DNA from: Hydnum rufescens UP504
Lineage: Eukaryota > Basidiomycota > Agaricomycetes > Cantharellales > Hydnaceae
Direction of reading: 5' to 3'
Length of the DNA: 39,670 nt
Assembly (NCBI GenBank): GCA_014904985.1
Contig: MU128966.1
Span: 119,344-159,013, forward strand
Positions 1 through 10,105 of this stretch are shown here, one piece after another. Positions within the stretch are counted from its first letter, which is position 1. Each line of letters starts with the position of its first letter. The notes under the pieces were generated by a model. It saw nothing but the letters and a program-made list of their open reading frames with translations, had not been told where the DNA came from and searched no databases. The position numbers and the translations under genes are program-made.

Positions 1-41
1 GTGGAACATGAATTCCTCATTGGCATGTTCAAATCTCCTGA

Positions 42-290
42 AGAGGTTCTCTCATTGCCATTGAACGATCGGCGCAGTATTCCAATCTCGACCACAAGGC
101 CACTGTGAACGACATCAAAGGTGATGAATGGGGGAGAATCCTGGATGAAGGCAATCGTTCAAATCGTTCGAGCAGTTCGTCTTCTAGATCTCTGGGAACT
201 GTCCCAGCGGATGATATGGTTTTGGTGATCCGTGGCCCAGTGACCTTCGATGATGCTGTCAAGCGCTTCATGAAGAGAAAAATATCATGA
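42..290 (+). CDS. Possible last exon of an unrecognised gene running in from the left
   Basis: The frame is open from 42 to the TGA at 288-290 and encodes a Ser-rich stretch (NRSNRSSSSSSRSLG) followed by a basic C-terminal end. There is no convincing start codon, so if real this is the 3' exon of a gene beginning outside the window. The opposite strand is also open here and I cannot fully exclude it. No family recognised. Confidence 0.25.
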   Translation, partial: RGSLIAIERSAQYSNLDHKATVNDIKGDEWGRILDEGNRSNRSSSSSSRSLGTVPADDMVLVIRGPVTFDDAVKRFMKRKIS

Positions 291-462
291 TACTCTCGCT
301 CTACCTACCTTCCGCGGGGTCCATGAAGTTTGCAACCTCGGAATCGAATGTCCTGTCTTCCTCTCCCCCCTCTTCCCCTTCAGACACCCGTGCTGCACCA
401 CCAGTTCCTAACCTCATGCATTTCTCCTATGCTGCGATCGCTGCCCACCGAACACGATTGCA

Positions 463-831
463 CTACACCCGACCGGACAAAACTGTTATTGGTATGCGAA
501 CGCGATATTGTTCATCCTTAAAGAAAAATTTATACTCATTCTTGAATAGGCGGATCTCAAGAAGCTCATAAGACTCGACAAGTTTCTGGCACTTGAAAGC
601 ATGCTGGCGCCAGAGCTCGATCGTCCAGGGGTTGGTGTACTTCAGTAGATGAGAATTTGAAGCTTCGACCGAAGCTGGGATAACAGTCGTTGAGCTGCGG
701 GTGAGGGTGTTCAAGTTCATTTTGAGGTCGTGGAAGAGAGCAAAAATGCGTTGGCTAAATCGCGGTGTTGCACAGCGAGGTTTTATACCTTCCTGCAGGC
801 GATTTTCATCACCTTTCTTAGCTTTCGCCAT
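463..831 (-). CDS. Hypothetical protein, about 122 aa
   Basis: An uninterrupted minus-strand frame. I chose the internal ATG at 829-831 because it begins a basic, hydrophilic protein (MAKAKKGDENRLQEG); a longer version from 912 would add a Leu/Arg-rich leader that looks non-coding. The C-terminal half is rich in aromatic and charged residues (WTIELWRQHAFKCQK). No signal peptide or membrane segment is apparent and I do not recognise a family. It could be one exon of a larger gene. Coding status rests only on composition and length. Confidence 0.35.
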   Translation of the reverse strand: MAKAKKGDENRLQEGIKPRCATPRFSQRIFALFHDLKMNLNTLTRSSTTVIPASVEASNSHLLKYTNPWTIELWRQHAFKCQKLVESYELLEIRLFKNEYKFFFKDEQYRVRIPITVLSGRV

Positions 832-949
832 GCGAACCCATATCTGACACAAATCATGACTCGGTAAGTACCGGTGTTGACGCAAAGCAACAAATAAGCC
901 AAGTGCCAGCACTCAGAGTGAGAACGCCTCTAGTCCCAAGTTTTTACTG

Positions 950-1890
950 GACTGTCTAGCTCATCCCCTTGCAATTGTTCCGATGTTAGTGGTGCTGCTT
1001 TAGCCACGTGCTCCGCTCAATTGCAGGTCTACTTGGCGCGCTGCAAGCACGCTGTCGTGAAACTCAGGACCTAGGCCGAAAGCAGTGGATTGGAGATTCG
1101 GGCTCCAAGGCAAGTATGTAGCACTGACCCGAGCCTCATTGTGACAACACCTTGATGTCCTATTGTCTCTCTGGGGATACACTCTATTGAAAATAACTGA
1201 ATCGGTTTGTCCTAGGGCACGCTGATTCCCCTTGCAAACCTTACGCTATGTGCTACCTGATCTATGTAGATCCAAGCTTTTGCACATTCAGCACCTGATA
1301 TTATGCGGTGGATTGTACCCAGATGGTGAGCAGTTAACTAGTATGTTGTCGCCGCATTCGATCACACTATCCTTGATACACCTCAACTCTCTCCACATGA
1401 GTCCCCGTAAAGTGATGATCCGGGCAGTCGTTATGCATTGCCCCTCAAAGTATGCACTCGTACTGAGCGATAGGGATATTACTGACTCTGCTTTGTACTA
1501 TCTCTAGCGTTCCGCATCGTGGATCTTGGTGCGGGCAATAGACGAGTTATACGGTACCACCTACACAATGCACAATAGTGCCATCAAATCTGAAGCACGC
1601 TGTCGTCCTTTCGAGATAGAACGATGTGCACACATCACTATCGCCACAAAGCAAGCTGTCCAAGAGGTGATTCAATGTGAGTCGCTGCATTTGATCGCCG
1701 GCATCTCGCCTCTTTTCTTTTCTGGGATTCACTGAGCAGTTGGCAACTATGTAGCACTGACCCGAGCGTCGTTGTGACAGCACTTTGACGCCCTACTCCC
1801 CATTCTCTGGCTTTTCTATGAACACACATTTTGACTCGTTCGTGGTTCGTTCACTGCTCTAATCGTCCTAGTCGAAGGCACTCACCTCAT
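950..1890. other. Intergenic stretch with a diverged 60-bp direct repeat
   Basis: No convincing gene. A segment around 1108-1167 recurs at about 1741-1800, sharing the core tagcactgacccgagc followed by a conserved ttgtgacarcac block. A shorter shared word (gcacgctgtcgt) precedes both copies. Short ORFs here (for example 1232-1507 and 1526-1735) lack family resemblance and splice structure. Confidence 0.5.
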
Positions 1891-2000
1891 ACATGTTCAG
1901 GTCGAAATGTCAAAAGAACTACGAACAAACAAACACAGAGAAGGAACTTCGTGCACTTTCCCGCGTCTCCCCTGCTATCGTTCCCTCATCCGGATCCACA

Positions 2001-2330
2001 ATGCTGCACAACCCATTCCCCATCGCCACGTATCTTAATTCCGACTACTATTCTGGGGGAGCAGGAGCCCTCGTCCCTGCTGGAAGTCTCATGCCCTCGG
2101 GATACCGGCAGTATCCCCCCTACTATCCTACTGCTGCCCTTGGAAATTATATGGCCTCAGCGTATCAGCAGTATCAGCATCCTCATTCATACATAGGCCA
2201 ACATTCGTACTCGTATGGATACGGCTACAGCGGACCGTACGCGGGCATAAATGGAGGACTGGGGGTGCAGCCATACTACCCGCCCCAAACTATGATGCCC
2301 TACTCCATGGGATATCAACGAGGATACTGA
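2001..2330 (+). CDS. Small Tyr/Gly/Pro-rich low-complexity protein (109 aa)
   Basis: The ATG at 2001 opens a 109-aa product dominated by Tyr, Gly, Pro, Gln and Ser, with runs such as YRQYPPYYPTAALGNY and HSYSYGYGYSGPYAG. Such prion-like composition is typical of intrinsically disordered proteins that phase-separate or bind RNA, but no folded domain is visible. The frame stays open upstream to 1893, but that part is compositionally unlike the rest, so the start at 2001 is preferred. Directly 3' of the stop, 2385-2430 contains degenerate gattat/gattac reiterations. Function unknown. Confidence 0.55.
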   Translation: MLHNPFPIATYLNSDYYSGGAGALVPAGSLMPSGYRQYPPYYPTAALGNYMASAYQQYQHPHSYIGQHSYSYGYGYSGPYAGINGGLGVQPYYPPQTMMPYSMGYQRGY

Positions 2331-2736
2331 TCCATCGTGTGCCAACAGTCTCCACCTTCCTCGTAGCCACTTGCGTCATCGATATTCCTACGACTATCAT
2401 GATCATGATTACGATTATGATTACGACGTTGGACACTACCGTCCCTGGTCCACATTTTCCCAATTGACATTGCAATCCTCATCAGTGTGATCCTCCAATA
2501 CCGCCTCATCCCCGAGTTCACTTCTCTCAAAAACTGTTTGGTGGATCTGTCTTCATTTTTTCCCCACATTATTTATTCTTCGCCTAGTGCTCTCGTTCGG
2601 AATTTTGGTTTGCCCTGGTGGTGTATCACGATCGGATATGAAGAACTAGTTTTAATGGATGTTGTCTTGTGCTTGTAATGCATTGGTCCTTCAAGACTCC
2701 GAACTTCACAATCGGTGTATTTATCCATCATCTCCC
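2331..2736. other. Intergenic; degenerate atgatt/gattac reiterations, otherwise nothing recognised
   Basis: This is AT-richer 3' flanking sequence after the Tyr-rich gene. Positions about 2393-2430 are a degenerate tandem of atgatt/gattac words. Short ORFs on both strands show no family resemblance. Confidence 0.4.
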
Positions 2737-2846
2737 GTATCCGAAAACATTCATTTTATGAGAGAGGTATATCGCAATATCTTTGAATATGTCGCGATAT
2801 GTCTCTCCCATAAGGGCTAAAAGACGAATGTTAGTTTTCGGACACG
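2737..2846. repeat. Long imperfect inverted repeat (hairpin, ~110 bp)
   Basis: The left arm runs outward-in through gtatccgaaaacattc (2737-2752) and ttatgagagaggtatatcgc (2756-2775). The right arm carries the matching complement: tgtctctcccataa (2800-2813) and gttagttttcggacac (2830-2845). The arms pair through most of their length around a loop of roughly 8 bases near 2781-2788. This could be a MITE-like palindrome or a transcribed hairpin RNA; no flanking target duplication is obvious. Confidence 0.75.
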
Positions 2847-3248
2847 CCTGCCCTTTGAACTAGCTAAAGTAAATGTCCGCCACATCCCGTCAACGTGCAT
2901 AGCGACCCAACCCCCAGTTGCCTTCTGTACCTCACAAGGCGAATCCTTAGAAGACGAAGTCGTTATGTACCAGGCAAGCCTCCTTGCCTCATAATTTATT
3001 CGAATTGTGGACTGTTCATGATCACTGATCTTATACAAGACGCAAAATCTGAGTATCTGCGTTCGCAATAGTTCTACGGCTTGGACTGAGTTCCTCCATG
3101 CGCTCCAACATCCTTCCAGTCCCAGTCATTGCCTCAGCGGTGTGGTACTAGGCACAGGTGCTACCACGATAGTAAGGGAGGAGTGCACTGTTTATGCTCC
3201 ATGGGGCGGACTGTAATTGAATCAATCCAATACGACAGGCTCCAACAT
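2847..3248. other. Intergenic; no supported gene
   Basis: An 83-codon minus-strand frame (2817-3068) overlaps the right arm of the hairpin and shows no recognisable domain. Nothing else is identifiable. Confidence 0.4.
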
Positions 3249-4326
3249 TTAATGCACAGATATCTGCAGGGCCGACTTCAGCAGCTCGGCAGATGATCCG
3301 TCTGCCACGAGGACTTTGACCTCTTCCAGGTCGCGAAGGGTCTTTTCGATGTACTCAGCGGCACCTGAGAGATGGGCAACTTTTGTGGCCGTGGTGTGCA
3401 TCTCGAGGTAACGTGGGTTCGGGAGTGGGAGGAGAGGATCGGAGGATGTGAATATGACTTCGCACAGGAGGTCGAAGAGGGTGAGCAGGCGCTCAGGAAA
3501 AGCACCCACGCGGTACTTGTTGGGAACCTGTTAGAAAATCGAACGTGGAGCACCAGGAGGAATGTGTAACACGAAGGAAGGGATCCAAACTGTTGCTGCC
3601 CATTCTTTCTAGGGAGAGGAGGGTGGGTAGATATAGCCATCGGTCATCAGGGCGGTAGAACAGTACCTTGAGTAATTTCTCATGGGCCGTAGCCAGGGTC
3701 GCTGGGAAGATATGCGTTAGTTGTGTGTGGGCCACTGACGTGCGTCCTCTATTTCTACCAATCCAGTTTTCCAACTGTTTACGTCGACCTTTCCTGTAAG
3801 CATACATCGATAATTATCCCTTACGAGGGCCTTTAAAACATTTCAGATCAATCAGAGGCAAGAACAAGGAGGAATACCTTCCGCTTTGTGTCTGCATGGT
3901 CTACAGGCACCTCCCTAAGCTCAGTGAGATTGTTTGCCCAATCTCTATCGAAGGAAGGCCTCGAAAGGTGGTCAGAATGGGCAGGAGTGCGTCCCATGCG
4001 TTTTCCCTTGACTAAGAACAGGGGGACATCAGTACGTGTCAGTAACGCATCTTGGGGCTCGTCCACTCACAGACGCGTAGAAAACCTTCAATTATAAGGC
4101 TAGCCAAAGCGTCCAAGGCTGCCGCATCTTCACAGTCTACTATTTCTCCCGCAAGTTTGGCGGCACCACTGGGGACAGTAGAAGGCATATACATGAGGAG
4201 ATAGCCGAGCACTCTGGCGTTCATCACATTGACATCCCTTTCGTGTGCCAGAAGACGTTTCCAGGCGGGATACCTGAAATGGTTTTCTGGGAAATTTGTG
4301 GAGTTTTTGGGAAGGGGTTGCGCCAT
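3249..4326 (-). CDS. HNH-nuclease-family protein lacking the HNH core (258 aa, 4 exons)
   Basis: Exons in coding order are 4326-4071, 4011-3878, 3774-3667 and 3527-3249. All have GT-AG borders and the total is exactly 259 codons. The N-terminal half (about residues 30-130) carries the block typical of a fungal HNH family: a helical region, FLRVFKGKRMGRTP, then HLSRPSFDRD. The C-terminal half carries that family's tail, with PNKYRVG, LPLPNPRYLEMH, the hallmark HLSGAAEYIEK and VLVADGSSAELL. What normally lies between, the RDG.RC..TG Cys/His/Asn catalytic core and its H..FD end, is reduced to about 36 residues containing only THIFP. The protein should therefore not cut DNA. It may be a degraded copy or a domesticated non-catalytic derivative; the clean splice frames favour the latter. 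The acceptor of intron 2 (after aaacag) was chosen because it keeps frame. Confidence 0.7.
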
Positions 4327-4629
4327 CAGCGACCCATCAAGCACTCGAGAACTGTGACTGGTCCCGTCACAAACTCTGTCCGTGTCACGACACAACTATC
4401 CTAGCTTATGGGCCTCTTGTGTGGGACTCTGCTATAGTGGATTGCCTTTTGCATACTGAGGGATTTTCTCCACAACTGCTCCCCGGATTACACACAATCT
4501 CAAATGCAAGCCAAGCCCTGCATCTTTGTTTGGAACACCTAATTCTTAGGTTCCCGTTCCCACCTCCCGTCGCCTCTATCTTTGCTCCATGGGACAACAG
4601 TACTTTCTGTCCGGATATGGGAAAAACAT

Positions 4630-5170
4630 AATGATCGTGGGCGGATATCATGAATGGAACAATGAGGTACACGGTCACACTCCTTCCTTTCTCATGATGC
4701 TCAATGTGCTGCTCAACCTCATAGAATACTGGCTCATCATCCGCCAGCAGCCCAAGGCGGCAAGGATGTGCGGTCTTGGTGAGTCTGCTTTCCCTTACTC
4801 TCTTCCTGTCCTCTTCTAATTGCCTTCGTATACCTTCTCCTCAGGAGGAAAGGTATCATGCACCCTCTTTGGTCTCTTCCGTCTTATCTCTCTCTCTCTG
4901 TGAACAGCTGATCATCGCCCAATCGATCCCCCACCGATCGTTCAGCTTCGTGTTATTGAACCTGATTCAGTGGAAGGCTCGCACTTTGCGTGCCGACTCT
5001 CCTGCTGCTTCCAATTCCTTTCTCCAAAATCCTTATTATTTTATGTATGCATCATCAGCTCTCCTGGATTCCGACAATGAGCTTCACGCTCTTAAGGACG
5101 GCAAGACTCGTTGCACCACAGGTTCTGTTGTTTCGAGTTGCTACCATCTCAAAGACCTGGAAAACAACGG
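4630..5170 (+). pseudogene. Velvet-domain regulator fragment (VosA/VelB/VelC-like), frame-scrambled and truncated
   Basis: Velvet proteins are fungal nuclear regulators of development and secondary metabolism. The order of velvet landmarks is clear: IIRQQPKAARMCGLG (to 4778), a GTGAGT intron, a tiny exon GAGGAAAG (4845-4852), a second intron, then DPPPIVQLRVI (about 4929-4965), LQNPYYFMYASS (about 5022-5058) and LKDGKTRCTTGSVVSS followed by YHLKD. The natural splice of the mini-exon puts the PPIVQLRVI segment one base out of frame, and frame is regained in the linker before LQNPYYF. The second half of the domain (the FPDLSVRTEG.YRLKLSLFE region and the nuclear localisation end) is absent after the Asn-rich LENN; unrelated sequence follows. 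Family recognition is strong; functionality is unlikely. Confidence 0.75.
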
Positions 5171-6520
5171 TCAAGCCTTACTGACGAGGCTTAGGTTTCA
5201 TCCAGTAATCCGATATCCTGCAGCCACCGTTACACCTCCAGCTCGCTTTCTTCATCCCCATAATCCGCCGAACCCTTATCGCTCTCATAATCACACCGAC
5301 GGTCCCAGGGGCAGTGCCAAGGGACACTTCGCAAGAACATTGTGCTGGGTTACGCTCAAAGTTTGCCCATCGCACACCCCTCACTCGCTCCAATCTTCCT
5401 AGACGACTAGAGTCAACGCGGCGAAACCAGGACTCGTTCTTCAATGGTCACGAAGCCATCATCGAGTCCCTCACCAGACAATGGGAGAAGGAAATGAACT
5501 AAAACCGGGGAACACCAGTAGCATGTCCTAAACTAAGCACGCGGTTAGGATACCACGTCGCCCCTTATTTGGTATTGGTCTGGATGCTTGTCGATCTACC
5601 TGGTGTGACCATGGTGCGGATTCGTCACTATTCGTTCCTCATAGATCTGATGTGTTTCGTTAGATCCCAGTGCGCGATCAACCCCATGACATCCAACATC
5701 AGATCCAGGACATCCCTATGTGCCATGTCTTGCGCCAAATCCCTAATCTTGTGGTTATTGCTGGCGGATTCGGATAGGTCGAAAATGGTGATCGAACCGG
5801 AAGGTGAGTACGTCATGTTCACCGCCGACATGTCTTTCCACTCCTAACCGTGACCTCCTGTAGTGTCAAACTTGGCCCCGGCCCCAAACGTCGACGTGAT
5901 CAGTTGGTGAGCAACAGCACGCACGGCTTCCCGTGACGGTTAGTGATCCCAAGTCAGTCAAACCTCTAATCTTTCGCCCATGGACACCATCACAGTCATC
6001 CAATTTGCCGAATGGTACGAGGCTCCACACTTCGCCTTTGTATTACGGCCAAGTAGGTCTTGTGAAATCTAAACTTGTGCACTTGATCGTCGTGGTTCAC
6101 ATTCTGATGAGCATTGCAGACCTGGCTGATCAGGCTTGGAGGTTTTATACAATGTTCTGATATTCCTCACCCATCGCGACTCTAGCGACTCATTCTCTTC
6201 CCCTCTCATCCTCAGCCCAAGCCTCTTCACTCACGAACAATGGCAGCATCCCCTTGACCTTCGGATAATGATCGATTAGATCTTGTTGAAGAAGATCAAG
6301 GTCGACGTGATGTGCGCATCGTGAGCCTGAATTATTTGTGCACCTCGGAACTGCTGGGGGGGTATCAAGGGACAGATGTACTTGTAGTAGGCCGCGGTTG
6401 TCAGGCATGTGAAGTATAACGTGTATGTACATGCACCATGGTGCTTATACTAGACTAATCACCCTCATAACTACCCCTTGTAATGACCACCTTCTCTTTC
6501 GAGCAGCAACTCCTATGTCA
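5171..6520. other. Unresolved stretch between gene remnants; several short open frames
   Basis: Open pieces include a plus-strand frame ending at 5502 with a polar C-terminus (ESLTRQWEKEMN), a minus-strand frame 5628-5831, and a minus-strand frame about 6190-6416 ending EAWAEDERGRE. Each has coding-like composition but I could not join them into a splice model or recognise a domain. They may be relics of the missing halves of the neighbouring velvet and hydrolase genes or of other genes. Confidence 0.35.
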
Positions 6521-6524
6521 CTAA

Positions 6525-7023
6525 CCGTTTCTGGCCTTGACCGCTTCAACATCCCCAGTAATTCTTGCCACCTCGTCGGTCTGTTTCTCATTTGCTGCGA
6601 CTTTGAGATCACTCGGGGGTGAGGGGTTATTTCTACCCAAAAGTTCTCTCTGCTGCTTCATGAGATAGGCTTTGACTTTGATGCCGTCCGCTGCCGTCCG
6701 CGGTTGTGAGTTCGATGTTGTCGTAGGGAATGTGATAGTCCAATAGTGTGGCAACGTCTGCGAATGGGAAATGGGTGCAGGATAGGGCACACCCAAGAAC
6801 GAAGGGCTACTCGCGAGCCGGGGGGAACGAAGGACGGATAGATCATGTAGGTTTGACGAATATATAGCACACCAGCCACTGGAGGTCAAGGTCAAACGAC
6901 TCGCATTACAACGCTAGAATACTGGCTTACTTATGGCTAAGAGCCCTGCAGATACGCTTGCGGTGAACTGCACGGCATTAGCGCATAGCCAGTCTAATTT
7001 GGCACTGGCTGAGTGAAATGATC
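6525..7023 (-). pseudogene. Bem46-like alpha/beta hydrolase (ABHD13 type), N-terminal remnant
   Basis: Three exons can be traced on the minus strand. At 7023-6931 is QFTASVSAGLLAI, a hydrophobic anchor. At 6878-6811 is AGVLYIRQTYMIYPSFVPPG, the family's conserved YPSxxPPGSR signature after the anchor. From 6757 down lies DYHIPYDNIELTTADG, then KVKAYLMKQQREL. In Bem46 proteins this region precedes the hydrolase core. Two frame changes are visible: phase 0 splicing puts the IPYDNIELTTADG segment out of frame, and a 10-bp tandem duplication (gcggacggca twice, minus strand, around 6687-6706) restores it. After ...VKARNG (about 6525) the catalytic core, with HGNGGN, GQSIGG and the Asp/His pair, is missing. 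I see no start codon on the upstream side. Confidence 0.65.
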
Positions 7024-8300
7024 CTAAAGACACCAAAACACAAGAATAACCCTGGCCTGGGTAGGCTTGAGGCGATACACACCGTTGGAAATCCGCGCAT
7101 GGGTGAGCCACCAAAGAGACCCAAGATCCTTCAAAACTCTGGTTTCCATTGCCGATGTGACCAGGAGACATCTCTATGCACATACCCAACAACCGGTGAA
7201 GATCGTAAGCTATCAATGGTCGCCATCACTGCCGCCTGAAGGCTGTATGCCCCCAGCCCGCCAACTTTTCAGTAGTGAATAAAGCACTAGTGACCAGCGA
7301 GTACCAGGCCGAGGCCCCAACCCGTTGTCCACCATCTGCTCATCCATATCCCTTCAAGTGGGCGGGTGGGATTGAGACCCATCCATCCAAATTTTCCTTC
7401 CGAAGCACACAGCACTCCCGGAAATTCCCGTACGCCTCAGAACACCACTCTCGACTTTCCGCCCTACCCAGATATAAACTGAGAATTCGGCGCAACAATA
7501 GTGTAGGTGGCACGTGAGTTGACCATCCAGATTTGCTTCCTGTGTTTGTTTACTTGATGCAAAGACATGCACCGCAGCCAGCTCCCATGCACCCATGATG
7601 TGACCAATGCCAACAATGGGATGACAGTAATCCCATCGTTGTCATTATGACCTGTTGCAGGTCCTGCAACCGGTACAACCGAAGAATAGGAAGATTGAGA
7701 CCGCTGGCAACATAACTAGGATACTGCCTAGAAAGGCAAGCAGACAACCACACCCACTGTTGCAGGTGTGGTCCAAAGGTGAGTTTTTCATTGGTAGTAG
7801 ATACAATGGTACAAAAGGAGCGGCGAAAGCTGCTCTTTTTGCACTACTTTGAATTTCTTTACTGACCACCTTTTAATTCATTCTAGGTCATGGCATGGCA
7901 TCAAACGAAACCCTCCCCCAAACGATGAGACCTGGTCAGTCAACAACATCCCCAACATCAAGCATAAGTTATGAAAGGCCTAGATGCATGACCCCATTAT
8001 GGGGGTGGAAAGGGTGTATGCATGAAACCACATATAGCATTTCATCATGCTTTCTCCCGCCTGGATGTCAATTATGGATGTCTAGACAACAGTGGTAGCT
8101 CTAGGCATGGCTGGTATGAGGTGAAAAAAGCAAGGCACAAGCAGAGGGAGACAGCTAGTACAGGTCAGGAAGGCTGCTGGGTGCATGCAAAGGACAGGCA
8201 GATCTAGAGTTAGTTCAGACCAGCTACTATCTTGCAGGCATGTTGTATGTTGCTTGTTTTTGACAGGCCCTTTCACATTATTAGAGCCAGGGATGGATGA
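7024..8300. other. No supported gene; short frames only
   Basis: Frames at 7018-7282 and 7275-7517 (plus) and 7354-7869 (minus) overlap one another antisense and show no domain, coherent introns or codon bias. A short palindromic patch (gttgcaggtcctgcaac) lies near 7655. Composition shifts toward fewer CpG dinucleotides after about 7.9 kb, heralding the repeat-derived region that follows. Confidence 0.45.
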
Positions 8301-9145
8301 GTGCTGCATAAGGATGCTGCAAAGAATAGAAAATGGGATCAATTGAAGCAAACAAATCCTATCTTATGACAATTCACCAACTAGTGCATGTGGGCCATAT
8401 GATCAATCTGAGAATCTGTTCATGTGTAGTGTTCAGTCAGCCATGTATACAATAGGGACCCTCTTTGATGAGAATGAGACAGCTCAGACAATGTGAATCT
8501 TGAGAATGGAGCCAGAGCTCATTTTCTTATTGTCAGCAAGTCCTCAATAGATCTAACCAAGACAGTCTGAGAAAATTCCCATGATCATGGCAAAATGGAC
8601 TTAACAGATGCCCACATTGGATAAAAACATATCTCAGATAGCCAATGATGCCAAATTCAACACAGCAAAAAGTGACCTCTTTGTGAATAGGCCTGTTTTC
8701 GGAGAAAACCAGATCCACATGGGGTCACAATCAGCCTGGGTATGACTTGAAAGGGCCAGCTTCATGGCAATGACCTCGGATGCATGTACTTGCTTATGAT
8801 TCTTCCAAGACACTTCCAGAGATCGCATTAATTTTCTTCCCAGTATTGCAGCACTTGACTCTTCATTTTTCTTGATCTCCAATAGACCGAGCCAATACAC
8901 TTAGCAATACATGCCAATCATCAGAAAATGAGCTCCAGCTCCATTCTCAAAATTTGCATTGCCTGAACAGTCTCATTCTGGTCAAAGAGGGTCCCTATTG
9001 CATCTGAGGTGTGGCCAACTGAACACTGCACATGATGAACAGATTCTTAGATTCATTGTATCCAGTGTGGGCTAGTGAATTGTCACAAGATAGGGTTTGT
9101 TTGCTTCAATTGATCTATTCTTTGCAGCATCCTTGTGCAGCACTA
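8301..9145. repeat. Element with ~230-bp terminal inverted repeats
   Basis: The left arm (about 8301-8527) begins agtgctgcataaggatgctg and includes atcaattgaagcaaacaaa, tagggaccctctttga and gagctcattttct. The right arm (about 8927-9145) is its reverse complement, ending gcagcatccttgtgcagcac, with roughly 80% matching positions and a few indels. The ~400-bp centre is not repeated and carries one minus-strand frame (8634-8900) of unknown nature. Flanks show no clear target-site duplication. Long divergent arms and no transposase suggest an old non-autonomous DNA element or fold-back element. Confidence 0.8.
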
Positions 9146-10105
9146 ATTGATTGCTAATTGTGATGTTGATTTGGTGAGAGCAGAGGCACAGGATGAGGCC
9201 TCTTATGGTTTGAGTGAGCAACTGTGGACTAAAGTATGACTATGATAGAGATGTGAGATGTGGTGGTGAGTGAGAATTGCTGGATGCACTGAGTGTGGAA
9301 GGGTGAATTATATAATCAAGTGGGAATTGCCGAATCCGCCAGGTGCGGGCGGGTGCATAGATGGTAAGTAAATCACTGAGTCCACCAGGTGAAATAAGGT
9401 AGATATGGGCTGTAGCATCTGATGATGATGATGGTGATGAAATATAAGGTTGTTACAGGCCCTAGGACTGTGAGGGATGAAATAACAAAGTGATCTATGT
9501 ATGGATTTCTCTTAAATAAATTTATGATCAATGCAGTAAATTGACTGGGCCCATGAGGATCTGATGGGAAGGGGTGGGGGAAGGTTTTAGCCTACTTGTC
9601 CTTCTCAGCCCACCTTGAATGAGGACAAATGAATGAAGGGCTTGAGGAGCTGGGTGCTACAACTCTAGACAACCTCACTTGCTGGGGTGATTGGGCCTCG
9701 GTTGTGGGATGCTTGCAGTGGGTAGACAGTGGATAGAGGGTATTGTCCTCATGTATTGACTAGATATGCTGATTTTGTCATCTCAGCTCATATTCTTCTG
9801 ATGACTGACTATGTATGTTCCTCTGAAGGTGGTTCAATGTGCATATGATAACAGTGTGTCAGTGGCTTCTTCAAGAGCAGTGTGCTGGGTCTCCACAAGC
9901 TTGAACAGACCACAGGACACTGACATTGACTGCTGGCCCAATCCACTTTGTGAATGTGACACAGAACTGGCCAGCCACAGGATGTGCAGGACACTCCCTT
10001 TTGTGCTGTATTTCACCCATGACACATCAATGAGGCCATCCAGATTGTGTCAATGGTTGTGATGGTAATCCTTGGGCGAATCAAGATCGGGATGATCATG
10101 ATACT
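9146..10105. other. CpG-poor intergenic sequence, no supported gene
   Basis: Two related ~36-bp copies lie at about 9270-9305 and 9323-9358. One retains CpG-rich positions (gccgaatccgccaggtgcgg) while the other shows TG/CA at several equivalent sites. A gatgatgatgatggtgatg microsatellite sits near 9420-9440. Short frames at 9809-10062 on either strand are unrecognised. Confidence 0.45.

Noticed and set aside
8634..8900. Transposase or RNase H exon in the centre of the inverted-repeat element
   Set aside because: An 88-codon frame with no catalytic motif that I can identify; insufficient to support a call.
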